Positions 1 to 6,262 of a stretch of DNA of 7,642 bases are shown in pieces. The notes under the pieces were generated by a model. The model did no database searches, was not told the origin of the DNA, and was given only the letters and a program-made list of their open reading frames with translations. Position 1 is the first letter of the stretch. Each line of letters opens with the position of its first letter. The stretch comes from Methylotenera sp. (GTDB lineage Bacteria > Pseudomonadota > Gammaproteobacteria > Burkholderiales > Methylophilaceae), in NCBI GenBank assembly GCA_013816325.1, contig JACDEP010000101.1:1-7642 (forward strand), read 5' to 3'. The translations under genes were made by a program, and so were the position numbers.

Positions 1-35
1 GCTGTCAGCTTGAACTTGTAAATTACATTCCATGG

Positions 36-61
36 TTGCAAAGCAACGTTCTAGTTTGCAA
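36..61. promoter_or_regulatory. Twin TTGCAA palindromes upstream of the first small gene
   Basis: The 6-bp palindrome TTGCAA occurs at 36-41 and again at 56-61. The start-to-start spacing is exactly 20 bp, about two helical turns, so both copies would face the same side of the DNA. The left copy also sits in a short hairpin, GTTGC at 35-39 with GCAAC at 43-47. The pair lies 35-60 bp before the ATG at 96, where an operator would be expected. I could not find a convincing -35/-10 pair here. TATATT at 74-79 resembles a -10 but has no -35 at the right distance. Calling this an operator is an inference. Confidence 0.25.
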
Positions 62-95
62 TCAGGATGACTTTATATTGATTATGGAGACCGAG

Positions 96-299
96 ATGCA
101 CAAATTAGTAACAACGTGGTTTGCTAGCGCCATAGCCTTTTCTCAAGGTACAGCAGCATTTGCAGCTGATGCTCCTAAAGCCAAAGAGCCTGCAAAAGCA
201 GTAGCTACCAAATCTAAAAAAGAAAAACCGGTTGTACCGGCGGCTAAAAAAGCCAAGAAAGAGGAAGTTAAAACAGATGTTACGCCGGCTGCAAAATAA
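96..299 (+). CDS. Small secreted Ala/Lys-rich protein (tandem copy 1)
   Basis: A 67-residue protein with a clear Sec signal peptide: His2-Lys3, a hydrophobic core around residues 4-16, and an AFA cleavage motif before Ala24-Asp25 (cleavage after Ala23). The mature part, about 44 residues, is almost only Lys, Ala, Pro, Glu and Val with no predicted fold, as in low-complexity acid-shock-like (Asr-type) periplasmic peptides. I chose the ATG at 96 because GGAG at 86-89 lies 6 bp before it and because it puts the signal peptide at the N-terminus. Longer starts at 36 (TTG) or 84 (ATG) would add a non-signal extension. The neighbour at 349 has the same design: a 23-residue signal, then Ala-Asp-Ala, and a Lys/Ala-rich tail ending in AAK. 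The two look like diverged duplicates and probably share a transcript. The function is unknown. The Asr comparison rests on composition only. Confidence 0.65.
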   Translation: MHKLVTTWFASAIAFSQGTAAFAADAPKAKEPAKAVATKSKKEKPVVPAAKKAKKEEVKTDVTPAAK

Positions 300-348
300 C
301 AGATTTACCGAAAGTAGATTTATTTCAATAACTATTGACTGGAACAAT

Positions 349-540
349 ATGAACAAATTATTAGCATCATTATTAGTAGGCGCCTTTGCACTTTCCATTA
401 ATACTACAGTGTTTGCTGCAGATGCAGCTGCTCAAGCGGATGCTGCCGTAACAGCGACACCAGCAGATGCTCCAAAAGCTGATGCAGCAAAACCTGTAAA
501 AAAAGTACATCACAAACATGTTAAAAAAGCAGCAAAATAG
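349..540 (+). CDS. Small secreted Ala/Lys-rich, His-containing protein (tandem copy 2)
   Basis: A 63-residue protein with a signal peptide (Asn2-Lys3, hydrophobic residues 4-17, VFA before Ala24-Asp25). The mature part is about 40 residues. It starts Ala/Asp-rich (to about residue 46) and ends in a basic tail holding an HHKH cluster flanked by Lys pairs. This acidic/alanine to Lys/His layout recalls acid-shock protein Asr and other charged periplasmic peptides, and the HHKH cluster could bind metal or protons. Neither role can be shown from sequence. The ATG at 349 is chosen because it begins the signal peptide, with a weak GGAA at 341-344 upstream. An upstream in-frame ATG at 232 would overlap copy 1 and add a basic non-signal stretch. 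The gene lies 49 bp after copy 1 and is followed by the terminator at 612-638. Confidence 0.65.
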   Translation: MNKLLASLLVGAFALSINTTVFAADAAAQADAAVTATPADAPKADAAKPVKKVHHKHVKKAAK

Positions 541-557
541 TTTGAAATAGCAACATA

Positions 558-591
558 GTCTTTTGAAATTAAGAGGTCAAAAGACGACCTT
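558..591 (+). repeat. Overlapping inverted repeats in the 3' untranslated region of copy 2
   Basis: GTCTTTTG at 558-565 is perfectly complementary to CAAAAGAC at 578-585 (8 bp, 12-nt loop). A second pair, AGGTC at 574-578 and GACCT at 586-590, shares bases with the first arm pair, so the two hairpins cannot form together. A separate 12-bp perfect palindrome, TTAACTAGTTAA, follows at 598-609. All of these lie between the stop codon at 540 and the terminator stem at 612. They may stabilise the 3' end of the small-gene mRNA. No regulator can be named. Confidence 0.35.
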
Positions 592-611
592 CACGGGTTA
601 ACTAGTTAAAT

Positions 612-638
612 AAAAAGGGGCAGAAACTGCCCCTTTTT
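612..638. terminator. Strong bidirectional intrinsic terminator
   Basis: A perfect 12-bp inverted repeat (612-623 with 627-638) and an AAA loop form a hairpin whose inner part is GGGGCAG/CTGCCCC. Each arm has an A/T run on its outer side, so both strands give a GC stem followed by U-rich RNA. On the plus strand it ends the small-gene transcript. On the minus strand it lies 16 bp past the aspartic protease stop codon and would end the whole minus-strand cluster. Confidence 0.9.
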
Positions 639-653
639 ATTTTGCCTTGTTTA

Positions 654-1328
654 TTAATATTTTTTAGTCAGTGTCAGTGCAATATCCTGACGCTTCATGT
701 CCAGCCTGTTCAATGCACTCATCCCCAGCAGTACAATCGGCGGTGAGCCGCCTTCTACTACGCTAGCTTCAACCTGACTCAAGGTAACGCTGCCAATTTT
801 AATACTTGGAAGGACAACTCGATAAGCAGTCACGACGCCATTGGCTGTACTTATCTGGATAGGTATCCCGCGCTTGTAATCTATATTCGCAAACTTCGCA
901 TCACCACTATTAAGCGCTACGGTAGTTGCCCCAGTATCTAGCAGGAATTTGAATGACGCCCCGTTAATAATACAGTCAGATACGAAATGGCCTTCCGAAT
1001 TAGCGTAAAGTGTGACGCTTTCTACACCATTAGATGCGTTACCGCCAACAGAAGAAGCTTGTCCCATACCGACTTGCCTTAGTCTACCTTCTATCAGTAA
1101 AGTAGCTACTCTGCTATCAGCCGCAATGAGTTTTACGCCATTGCTGCTCTCCCCTACTGCTAGCGTTTTAGGCTTGCCACCATTGATGATCAGTACCGCT
1201 TTATTATTAAATAAACCTACAATATTCACTTCAGTCGCAGCATTTACGGCACGATAAACGATGAGACCTATAGCCATTAAAGCTATATTGCTTAATAGTT
1301 TTCTCGAAGCCTTACCGTACGTTTTCAT
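654..1328 (-). CDS. Retropepsin-like aspartic protease (TIGR02281-type, DTGA motif), exported
   Basis: A 224-residue protein with an N-terminal hydrophobic segment (about residues 11-25) after a basic start. It is a signal peptide with possible cleavage after VNA (residue 30), or a membrane anchor. Residues 33-90 (NKAVLIINGG, then VGE and GVKLI) resemble the beta-rich homology region of type II secretion GspC-like proteins. Residues 105-224 form one retropepsin-like lobe: the catalytic motif is Asp131-Thr-Gly-Ala within LLDTGATT, and the C-terminal LLGMSALNRLDM is the usual family ending. One lobe has a single catalytic Asp, so a working enzyme must be a homodimer, as in viral retropepsins. 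It acts in the periplasm; the substrate is unknown. The ATG (1328-1326) overlaps the TGA of the MFS gene as ATGA, so translation is probably coupled. An AAGG lies about 9 nt upstream. The gene ends just before the bidirectional terminator. Confidence 0.85.
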   Translation of the reverse strand: MKTYGKASRKLLSNIALMAIGLIVYRAVNAATEVNIVGLFNNKAVLIINGGKPKTLAVGESSNGVKLIAADSRVATLLIEGRLRQVGMGQASSVGGNASNGVESVTLYANSEGHFVSDCIINGASFKFLLDTGATTVALNSGDAKFANIDYKRGIPIQISTANGVVTAYRVVLPSIKIGSVTLSQVEASVVEGGSPPIVLLGMSALNRLDMKRQDIALTLTKKY

Positions 1329-2521
1329 CTGAACATGCCTTGTTTATTTTGATTAGGAGTTAACTTTAACCCTAATCCTATTACGCTTAATCCCAGTAAT
1401 GGGAAAAGTGCAGCCAATACAAATGTCTGCGGGCCGCCTAAATACTGCAAGGCATAACCCCCAGCTACACCGCCTAGCGTACCGCCTATGCCATAAGCCA
1501 CACTGTTATAGATGGCTTGTCCACGAGCCTGGTGGCGTCCATTAAAAAACTGCGTAATCACCTCTACCGATGCTGCATGAAAACTGCCAAACGTAGCTGC
1601 ATGCAGACTCTGCGCTAGAATCAATAACCAAATATTATCCACTGATGTACCAATCAAGCTAAAGCGCAAAACTGCTAATACTAAGCTCACTAGCAAAATA
1701 GTCTTTAAGCTGAACCGCGTCATGATTCTGGGCATCAGCATAAATATTACAATCTCACAGATAACCCCGACTGACCACAACAAACCTATCATGCCCTTGC
1801 TGTAACCATGCTCATTTAGGTATATCGAGTAAAAATTATAAAGCACACCGTGAGCCGTCACCATCAGTGAACATCCTACAAGCAGGGCAATCACATTGGG
1901 CAGTTTTATAACCTGCCAGATAGAGAAATGATCATGTGCGTGGGGTTCTACCTTAGGTTCAGGCAAAGTGAAGGAAAGTACAAACAAAGTCATCTGCACA
2001 ATCAGCAAGAACCACAGCAAACTATGAATTCCGGTTGCATCTATCAAGAACCCTAATATCACTGCGGCCACAATAAAGCCCAACGAACCCCACATGCGTA
2101 TGCGGCTGTAATGGCCGTTAGTCGTGGCAAGATGTGCCAATGTGAGAGACTCTGCTAGGGGTAAGGTTGAACTAGTGAATAGGCTCAGTGCGGCCATCAC
2201 CAAAAATAGCCAAAAGAAGCCATGCGCCCAAAACACTGCAGTAAAACCACACAAGCCTAGGAAGGCAGTGAGTCTAATCCAAGGAGCGCGTTTACCGGTA
2301 TGGTCTGCAAGCCAGCCCCAAAAGTTGGGGGCAAAAATACGGCTGATTTGGAACAGAGACATGAGGATGCCAATATCGGCAGGACTGAATTTCTCGGATT
2401 TTAGGTACAAACCCCAGTAAGGAACGAACGCCCCTACGAAGAAGTAATAAATGAAATAAAAACGAGAAAGCCGCCAATGCAGCAAGTGATGCTGACCCTG
2501 AACTGATGAAACATCACTCAA
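1325..2521 (-). CDS. MFS transporter, HcaT-like (phenylpropionate permease family), TTG start
   Basis: A 398-residue inner-membrane protein with about 12 hydrophobic segments, the usual length for the MFS_1-like/HcaT group. The N-terminus (WRLSRFYFIYYFFVGAF, then PYWGLYL) matches the first helix of that group. The MFS motif A loop between helices 2 and 3 is GWLADHTGKR (Gly69, Asp73, Arg78). HcaT is a putative 3-phenylpropionate importer, but nothing here identifies the substrate. The start is TTG at 2521-2519. An in-frame TAG (2530-2528) lies three codons upstream, no ATG or GTG follows before Met54, and starting there would delete the first helix. TTG is therefore almost forced, with a weak Shine-Dalgarno. 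It begins 21 bp after aroC stops and overlaps the protease gene by 4 bp, so the three are probably co-transcribed. The weak start may keep its expression low compared with aroC. Confidence 0.85.
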   Translation of the reverse strand: MSDVSSVQGQHHLLHWRLSRFYFIYYFFVGAFVPYWGLYLKSEKFSPADIGILMSLFQISRIFAPNFWGWLADHTGKRAPWIRLTAFLGLCGFTAVFWAHGFFWLFLVMAALSLFTSSTLPLAESLTLAHLATTNGHYSRIRMWGSLGFIVAAVILGFLIDATGIHSLLWFLLIVQMTLFVLSFTLPEPKVEPHAHDHFSIWQVIKLPNVIALLVGCSLMVTAHGVLYNFYSIYLNEHGYSKGMIGLLWSVGVICEIVIFMLMPRIMTRFSLKTILLVSLVLAVLRFSLIGTSVDNIWLLILAQSLHAATFGSFHAASVEVITQFFNGRHQARGQAIYNSVAYGIGGTLGGVAGGYALQYLGGPQTFVLAALFPLLGLSVIGLGLKLTPNQNKQGMFR

Positions 2522-2542
2522 AACACACTACTTTGTCAGCAG

Positions 2543-3628
2543 CTACAGCTTAGGAATGCTTGAGACCACATCCGCATTCTGTGCACGGTGACGCAAAGCA
2601 TGATCCATGAGTACAAGTGCCAACATGGCTTCTGCAATTGGCGTAGCGCGCACACCCACACATGGGTCATGACGACCTGTGGTTTGCATAGTCACTGCAT
2701 TACCGTGTTTATCAATTGAGCGACGCTCTTGAGGAATACTGGATGTTGGCTTTAACGCGACATTCACGCGAATCTTTTGGCCAGTAGAAATGCCGCCCAA
2801 TATGCCGCCTGCGTGATTCGTGACAAAACCTTGCGGTGTTATTTCATCGGAATGCACGCTACCGCGTTGACTGATTGAATCAAACCCAGCACCAATTTCT
2901 ACGCCTTTCACTGCATTGATGCTCATCATGGCGTGAGCAATATCAGCGTCCAGCCTGTCAAACACCGGCTCGCCCCAGCCCACCGGCACACCTTCGGCAA
3001 CCACGGTAATTCGCGCACCTACAGAGTCACGTTCTGCACGGATTTTATCTAAGTACTCTTCCAGTTTAGGCAATACGCTATTGTTAGGTGAGAAAAATGG
3101 GTTGTCATTCACGCCATCCCAGCTCTCGAATGGAATATCCATTTCACCTAATTGGCTCATGTAACCACGTACGGTTACACCGAAACGTTCTTTTAACCAT
3201 TTCTTAGCAATCGCACCTGCCGCTACGCGCACGGCTGTTTCACGTGCACTGGAACGACCTCCGCCGCGGTAATCACGCACACCATATTTGTGACTATAGG
3301 TGTAATCTGCATGCCCAGGTCGGAAGGTATCCATGATTTTGCTGTAATCCTGGCTGCGTTGGTCGGTATTGCGAATCAGCAAGCCTATCGGTGCACCTGT
3401 AGTTTTTCCTTCGAATATGCCGGAAAGTATCTCTACCGCATCGGCCTCTTGGCGCTGTGTTACATGACGTGATGTGCCAGGTTTGCGACGATCCAAATCA
3501 ATCTGCAAATCTTCCGCACATAATTCTAGCCCCGGCGGACAGCCATCTACTACGCCGCCAATTGCAGCGCCATGTGATTCACCAAATGTAGTCAATGTAA
3601 AAAGTGTGCCGAAAGTGTTACCAGACAT
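2543..3628 (-). CDS. aroC: Chorismate synthase
   Basis: This enzyme makes chorismate from 5-enolpyruvylshikimate-3-phosphate, the last shikimate pathway step. It needs reduced FMN although there is no net redox change. It is a cytosolic homotetramer. The protein is full length (361 residues) and carries the family signatures: GESHG at 16-20 with catalytic His19; the long FMN/substrate motif at 103-131 (RPGHADYTY, then KYG and RDYRGGGRSSARET) with His106; GGISTGQ in the middle; and RHDP at 319-322 before the C-terminal helix. The ATG at 3628 sits at the expected N-terminus (MSGNTFG), with an AGAGA-like Shine-Dalgarno about 10 nt upstream. It is 63 bp downstream of the amidotransferase gene and 21 bp upstream of the MFS gene. 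No strong promoter is visible in the 63-bp gap. Transcription may come from rluE or from a promoter I cannot resolve. Confidence 0.97.
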   Translation of the reverse strand: MSGNTFGTLFTLTTFGESHGAAIGGVVDGCPPGLELCAEDLQIDLDRRKPGTSRHVTQRQEADAVEILSGIFEGKTTGAPIGLLIRNTDQRSQDYSKIMDTFRPGHADYTYSHKYGVRDYRGGGRSSARETAVRVAAGAIAKKWLKERFGVTVRGYMSQLGEMDIPFESWDGVNDNPFFSPNNSVLPKLEEYLDKIRAERDSVGARITVVAEGVPVGWGEPVFDRLDADIAHAMMSINAVKGVEIGAGFDSISQRGSVHSDEITPQGFVTNHAGGILGGISTGQKIRVNVALKPTSSIPQERRSIDKHGNAVTMQTTGRHDPCVGVRATPIAEAMLALVLMDHALRHRAQNADVVSSIPKL

Positions 3629-3667
3629 GATGCTGTTCTCTTAGAAGTTTAGACGATTTTAACATAC

Positions 3668-3682
3668 GCGCTAAGTAAGCGC
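3668..3682 (-). other. Small hairpin between the amidotransferase gene and aroC
   Basis: GCGCT at 3668-3672 pairs with AGCGC at 3678-3682 around a 5-nt loop, in the 63-bp gap upstream of aroC. On the minus strand no U-run follows directly, so it is not a good intrinsic terminator. It could attenuate or process the mRNA between the two genes, or be chance. Confidence 0.25.
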
Positions 3683-3691
3683 CTCTCACCG

Positions 3692-4399
3692 CTAATGGAC
3701 CAAGGCTTTCATCCATTGGCTATAGATTTGATTGGCGACTTTATTAAGGAAAAAACAATGTAAAGGCAGCGTTTCCTGCATTTTTTCCGCTTGCTGTACT
3801 GCAACGCTGGCGACTGATTCGGCTAATTCTTCAGCGCCCGCTGCGCACCAGCTTTCTACCATCTCCGGAGTCATTTCAATATGGCACTGAAAAGCCAGGT
3901 GTTTGCCGATTGCATAAGCCTGGTTTTGGCAGTATGGACTACTGAGCAGATGTACCGCATTTTCGGGCAAGCCAAAAGTTTCCCCATGCCAGTGAAAGCT
4001 ATTAAAGCCCTCTAACTCGCCAAACCATTCTTTAGCGACAGAGTTATTGCTTACATTCACTTCACCCCAACCAATTTCCTTGACTGCATTTTTAGTGACT
4101 ACAGCGCCTAAGGCTTTGCTGATTAGCTGGCCGCCTAAGCAATGACCGAGCAAGGGAATATCAACCTGATATGCTTCGCGAATCAAGGCTAATAATGGCG
4201 GAATCCACGGCAAATCATCGTTCACACTCATTGGGCCGCCCATAAGCACAACACCACTATAGGAAGTTATTGAGGCAGGCAATGGCTCACCTTCGTCCAT
4301 TTTTACTAATTGCCACGGGAGTTTTTTTTGATTTAAAAAAGTAGCCAAGTAGCCCGGACCTTCAGTTGCCGAGTGTCTAAAGATAATAACTGGTTTCAT
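3692..4399 (-). CDS. Class I glutamine amidotransferase (GMP synthase GATase-like domain)
   Basis: A 235-residue stand-alone GATase1 protein. The nucleophile elbow is GHCLGG with Cys87. The partners are His173 and Glu175 in FQCHIE, the usual FQxHxE element. LMGGP at 52-56 matches the oxyanion-hole region, and HWHGETF at 136-142 is typical of the COG0518 subgroup. The triad is complete, so it should hydrolyse glutamine or a related gamma-glutamyl amide. No synthetase domain or obvious partner lies nearby, so the acceptor substrate is unknown. Many relatives are annotated only as type 1 glutamine amidotransferase. The ATG at 4399 gives the family's MKPVIIFRH start and leaves a 34-bp gap after rluE. 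A TTG start at 4456 would overlap rluE by 23 bp and add 19 residues with no family match. The Shine-Dalgarno at 4399 is weak, which fits translation coupled to rluE. Confidence 0.88.
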   Translation of the reverse strand: MKPVIIFRHSATEGPGYLATFLNQKKLPWQLVKMDEGEPLPASITSYSGVVLMGGPMSVNDDLPWIPPLLALIREAYQVDIPLLGHCLGGQLISKALGAVVTKNAVKEIGWGEVNVSNNSVAKEWFGELEGFNSFHWHGETFGLPENAVHLLSSPYCQNQAYAIGKHLAFQCHIEMTPEMVESWCAAGAEELAESVASVAVQQAEKMQETLPLHCFFLNKVANQIYSQWMKALVH

Positions 4400-4433
4400 A
4401 GCGTCTAATTTTCTAATTGAATTAATAAATAAG

Positions 4434-4964
4434 TTAAACCTTAACCCAACTACCAAGGGCTAAACCATCCAACGTGTAATGTCCAATTGCATAACGAATC
4501 AATCGCAGGGTGGGAAATCCTATTTTAGCCGTCATACGTCTTACCTGACGATTTTTGCCTTCGGAAATTTTTATTTCCAGCCAGCTGGTTGGTATCGCTT
4601 TACGCTCACGAACGGGCGGGTCACGTAACCAAAGATTTTCTGGCTCGTTAATAAGCCGCACTTCAGCAGGTTTCGTTAGGAAATCGCCTAAATCGATGCC
4701 TTTTCTTAAAAGCTGAAAATCAGCTTCTGCTGGCACACCCTCCACCTGCGCCCAGTAAGTCTTGATTTCTTTATGTTTAGGATGACTTAAACGATGTTGT
4801 AAAGCCCCGTCATCGGTTAAAATAAGCAAACCTTCCGAATCCGTGTCTAACCGCCCGGCGGCGTACACATTTGGCAACAGAATATAATCTTTAAGCGTTT
4901 GATGTTTTTCATGTGGTCTAAACTGCGTGATGACGCCATAAGGCTTATTGAACAGAATTAACAT
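4434..4964 (-). CDS. rluE: 23S rRNA pseudouridine synthase, RluE-type
   Basis: This enzyme isomerises a uridine in 23S rRNA to pseudouridine (U2457 in E. coli for RluE). It belongs to the RsuA/RluB/RluE family. The catalytic motif is GRLDTDSEGLL with Asp40, and the family's C-terminal EGKNRQVRRM is at 135-144. The 176-residue protein starts directly with FNKPYGV, so it lacks the N-terminal S4 RNA-binding domain of RsuA and RluB. That and its position divergent from icd, as in E. coli, support RluE over RluB or RluF. The ATG at 4964 is only 23 bp from the icd start, so its promoter must overlap the beginning of icd. It is the first gene of the minus-strand group and is followed after 34 bp by the amidotransferase. 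Confidence 0.9.
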   Translation of the reverse strand: MLILFNKPYGVITQFRPHEKHQTLKDYILLPNVYAAGRLDTDSEGLLILTDDGALQHRLSHPKHKEIKTYWAQVEGVPAEADFQLLRKGIDLGDFLTKPAEVRLINEPENLWLRDPPVRERKAIPTSWLEIKISEGKNRQVRRMTAKIGFPTLRLIRYAIGHYTLDGLALGSWVKV

Positions 4965-4987
4965 ATAAATTTTTTAAGGATGTTTGC
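4965..4987. promoter_or_regulatory. 23-bp divergent gap rluE/icd with icd ribosome binding site
   Basis: This very AT-rich gap separates the two divergent start codons. It holds a good Shine-Dalgarno for icd, AAGGA at 4976-4980, 7 bp before the ATG at 4988. No matching strong site is visible for rluE on the other strand. The gap is too short for two full promoters. The icd promoter must reach into the rluE 5' coding region and the rluE promoter into icd. A TATAAA at 4964-4969 looks like a -10 but has no -35 at the right spacing. Confidence 0.6.
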
Positions 4988-6259
4988 ATGAGTACAGTGG
5001 TAGAGCCTAGCAAGATTGTAGTTCCAAAAGTTGGCGAAAAAATCACTATTAATAGCGATAGTTCACTGAGCGTACCTAACTACCCTATTATCCCATTTAT
5101 TGAAGGTGATGGTATAGGCGTAGATATCACTCCGCCTATGATGAAAGTGGTTGATGCAGCCGTTGCAAAGGCTTATGGCGGTAAACGCCAGATATCCTGG
5201 ATGGAAGTGTATGCCGGTGAGAAAGCGACTAAAGTTTATGGTGACAATACCTGGTTGCCAGCCGAAACCATGCAAGCGGTTAAAGATTATGTCATTTCTA
5301 TCAAAGGCCCGCTTACTACGCCAGTTGGCGGAGGCATCCGTTCATTGAACGTGACCTTGCGCCAGGAGCTTGATTTATATGTCTGCTTGCGCCCGGTGCA
5401 ATATTTCACTGGCGTACCTAGCCCGGTTAAACATCCGGAAAAAACTGATATGGTGATCTTCCGTGAAAATACTGAAGATATTTACGCCGGTATCGAATGG
5501 GCAGCGGGCAGTGATGAAGTAGAGAAAGTCATCACTTTCTTGAGTGATATGGGCGTACGCAAAAAAATCCGCTTTCCGGAATCATCAGCCATAGGCATTA
5601 AACCTGTTTCTATTGACGGCAGCAAACGCCTGATTCGCAAAGCGATTCAATATGCTGTAGATAACAACCGTAAATCTGTGACGATTACCCACAAAGGTAA
5701 TATCATGAAATTTACAGAAGGCGGTTTCAGGGATTGGGGTTACGAGCTCGCCAAAGAAGAATTTGGCGCCTTAGAGATTGATGGCGGCCCATGGTGCAAA
5801 CTGGACCCTAAATATGGTAACGGTGGCATCATCATTAAAGATTGTATCGCCGACGCATTCTTGCAAGAAATTCTGTTGCACCCACAAGATTACGATGTTG
5901 TTGCAGCCCTTAACTTAAATGGTGATTACATGAGTGATGCATTGGCCGCTCAGGTAGGTGGTATTGGCATTGCACCCGGCGCCAATTTGAGTGATACCAC
6001 AGCAATGTTTGAGGCCACTCATGGCACAGCGCCTAAAATCGCCGGTAAGGATATCGCCAATCCAAGTTCTATCATTCTTTCTGCAGAAATGATGTTACGT
6101 CATTTAGGCTGGGTAGAAGCAGCCGATTTGATATTAGCAGGCGTTGGTAAAGCGATTGGCGCTAAACATGTAACGTATGATTTCTCAAGCCAGATGGAAG
6201 GTGCAACACAAGTAAGCACATCGCAGTTTGGTGATGAAATCATCAAACATATGGATTAG
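4988..6259 (+). CDS. icd: Isocitrate dehydrogenase, class I, with mixed NAD/NADP coenzyme pocket
   Basis: This enzyme oxidatively decarboxylates isocitrate to 2-oxoglutarate in the TCA cycle. It is a cytosolic homodimer that needs Mg or Mn. The 423 residues align with the 416-residue E. coli Icd with a constant offset of +6 at every landmark. Substrate and catalytic residues are intact: Ser119 (E. coli Ser113), Asn121, Arg125, Arg135, Tyr166 (160), Lys236 (230), and metal ligands Asp289, Asp313 and Asp317. Ser119 sits in GGIRSLNV, the site AceK phosphorylates in E. coli; no aceK is in this window. The coenzyme site is unusual. Lys350 and Tyr397 are NADP-type (E. coli Lys344, Tyr391), but Ile351, Ala357 and Ser401 replace Tyr345, Val351 and Arg395. 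Coenzyme use is therefore uncertain. The ATG at 4988 has AAGGA 7 bp upstream. The kdoO start follows the stop by 3 bp. Confidence 0.97.
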   Translation: MSTVVEPSKIVVPKVGEKITINSDSSLSVPNYPIIPFIEGDGIGVDITPPMMKVVDAAVAKAYGGKRQISWMEVYAGEKATKVYGDNTWLPAETMQAVKDYVISIKGPLTTPVGGGIRSLNVTLRQELDLYVCLRPVQYFTGVPSPVKHPEKTDMVIFRENTEDIYAGIEWAAGSDEVEKVITFLSDMGVRKKIRFPESSAIGIKPVSIDGSKRLIRKAIQYAVDNNRKSVTITHKGNIMKFTEGGFRDWGYELAKEEFGALEIDGGPWCKLDPKYGNGGIIIKDCIADAFLQEILLHPQDYDVVAALNLNGDYMSDALAAQVGGIGIAPGANLSDTTAMFEATHGTAPKIAGKDIANPSSIILSAEMMLRHLGWVEAADLILAGVGKAIGAKHVTYDFSSQMEGATQVSTSQFGDEIIKHMD

Positions 6260-6262
6260 GTT

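Noticed and set aside
335..340. TTGACT as a -35 box for the second small gene
   Set aside because: At 17 bp downstream there is only a poor -10-like sequence inside the coding region. The gene more likely shares the first gene's transcript.
105..398. Open frame on the minus strand across the two small peptide genes
   Set aside because: It is antisense to Lys/Ala-rich coding sequence, which yields Phe/Arg/Cys-rich translations. There is no ribosome binding site, and the plus-strand signal peptides are convincing.
3668..3682. Hairpin before aroC as a terminator
   Set aside because: The stem is only 5 bp and no U-run follows directly on the minus strand.
4397..4456. Upstream TTG start for the glutamine amidotransferase
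   Set aside because: It would overlap rluE and add residues unlike the family start. The ATG at 4399 begins exactly at the conserved MKPVIIF stretch.
4948..4969. TTGAAC plus TATAAA as an icd promoter
   Set aside because: The spacer is only 10 bp, too short for sigma70.
5063..5275. Minus-strand frame inside icd
   Set aside because: It is a shadow of the highly conserved icd coding sequence with no independent support.
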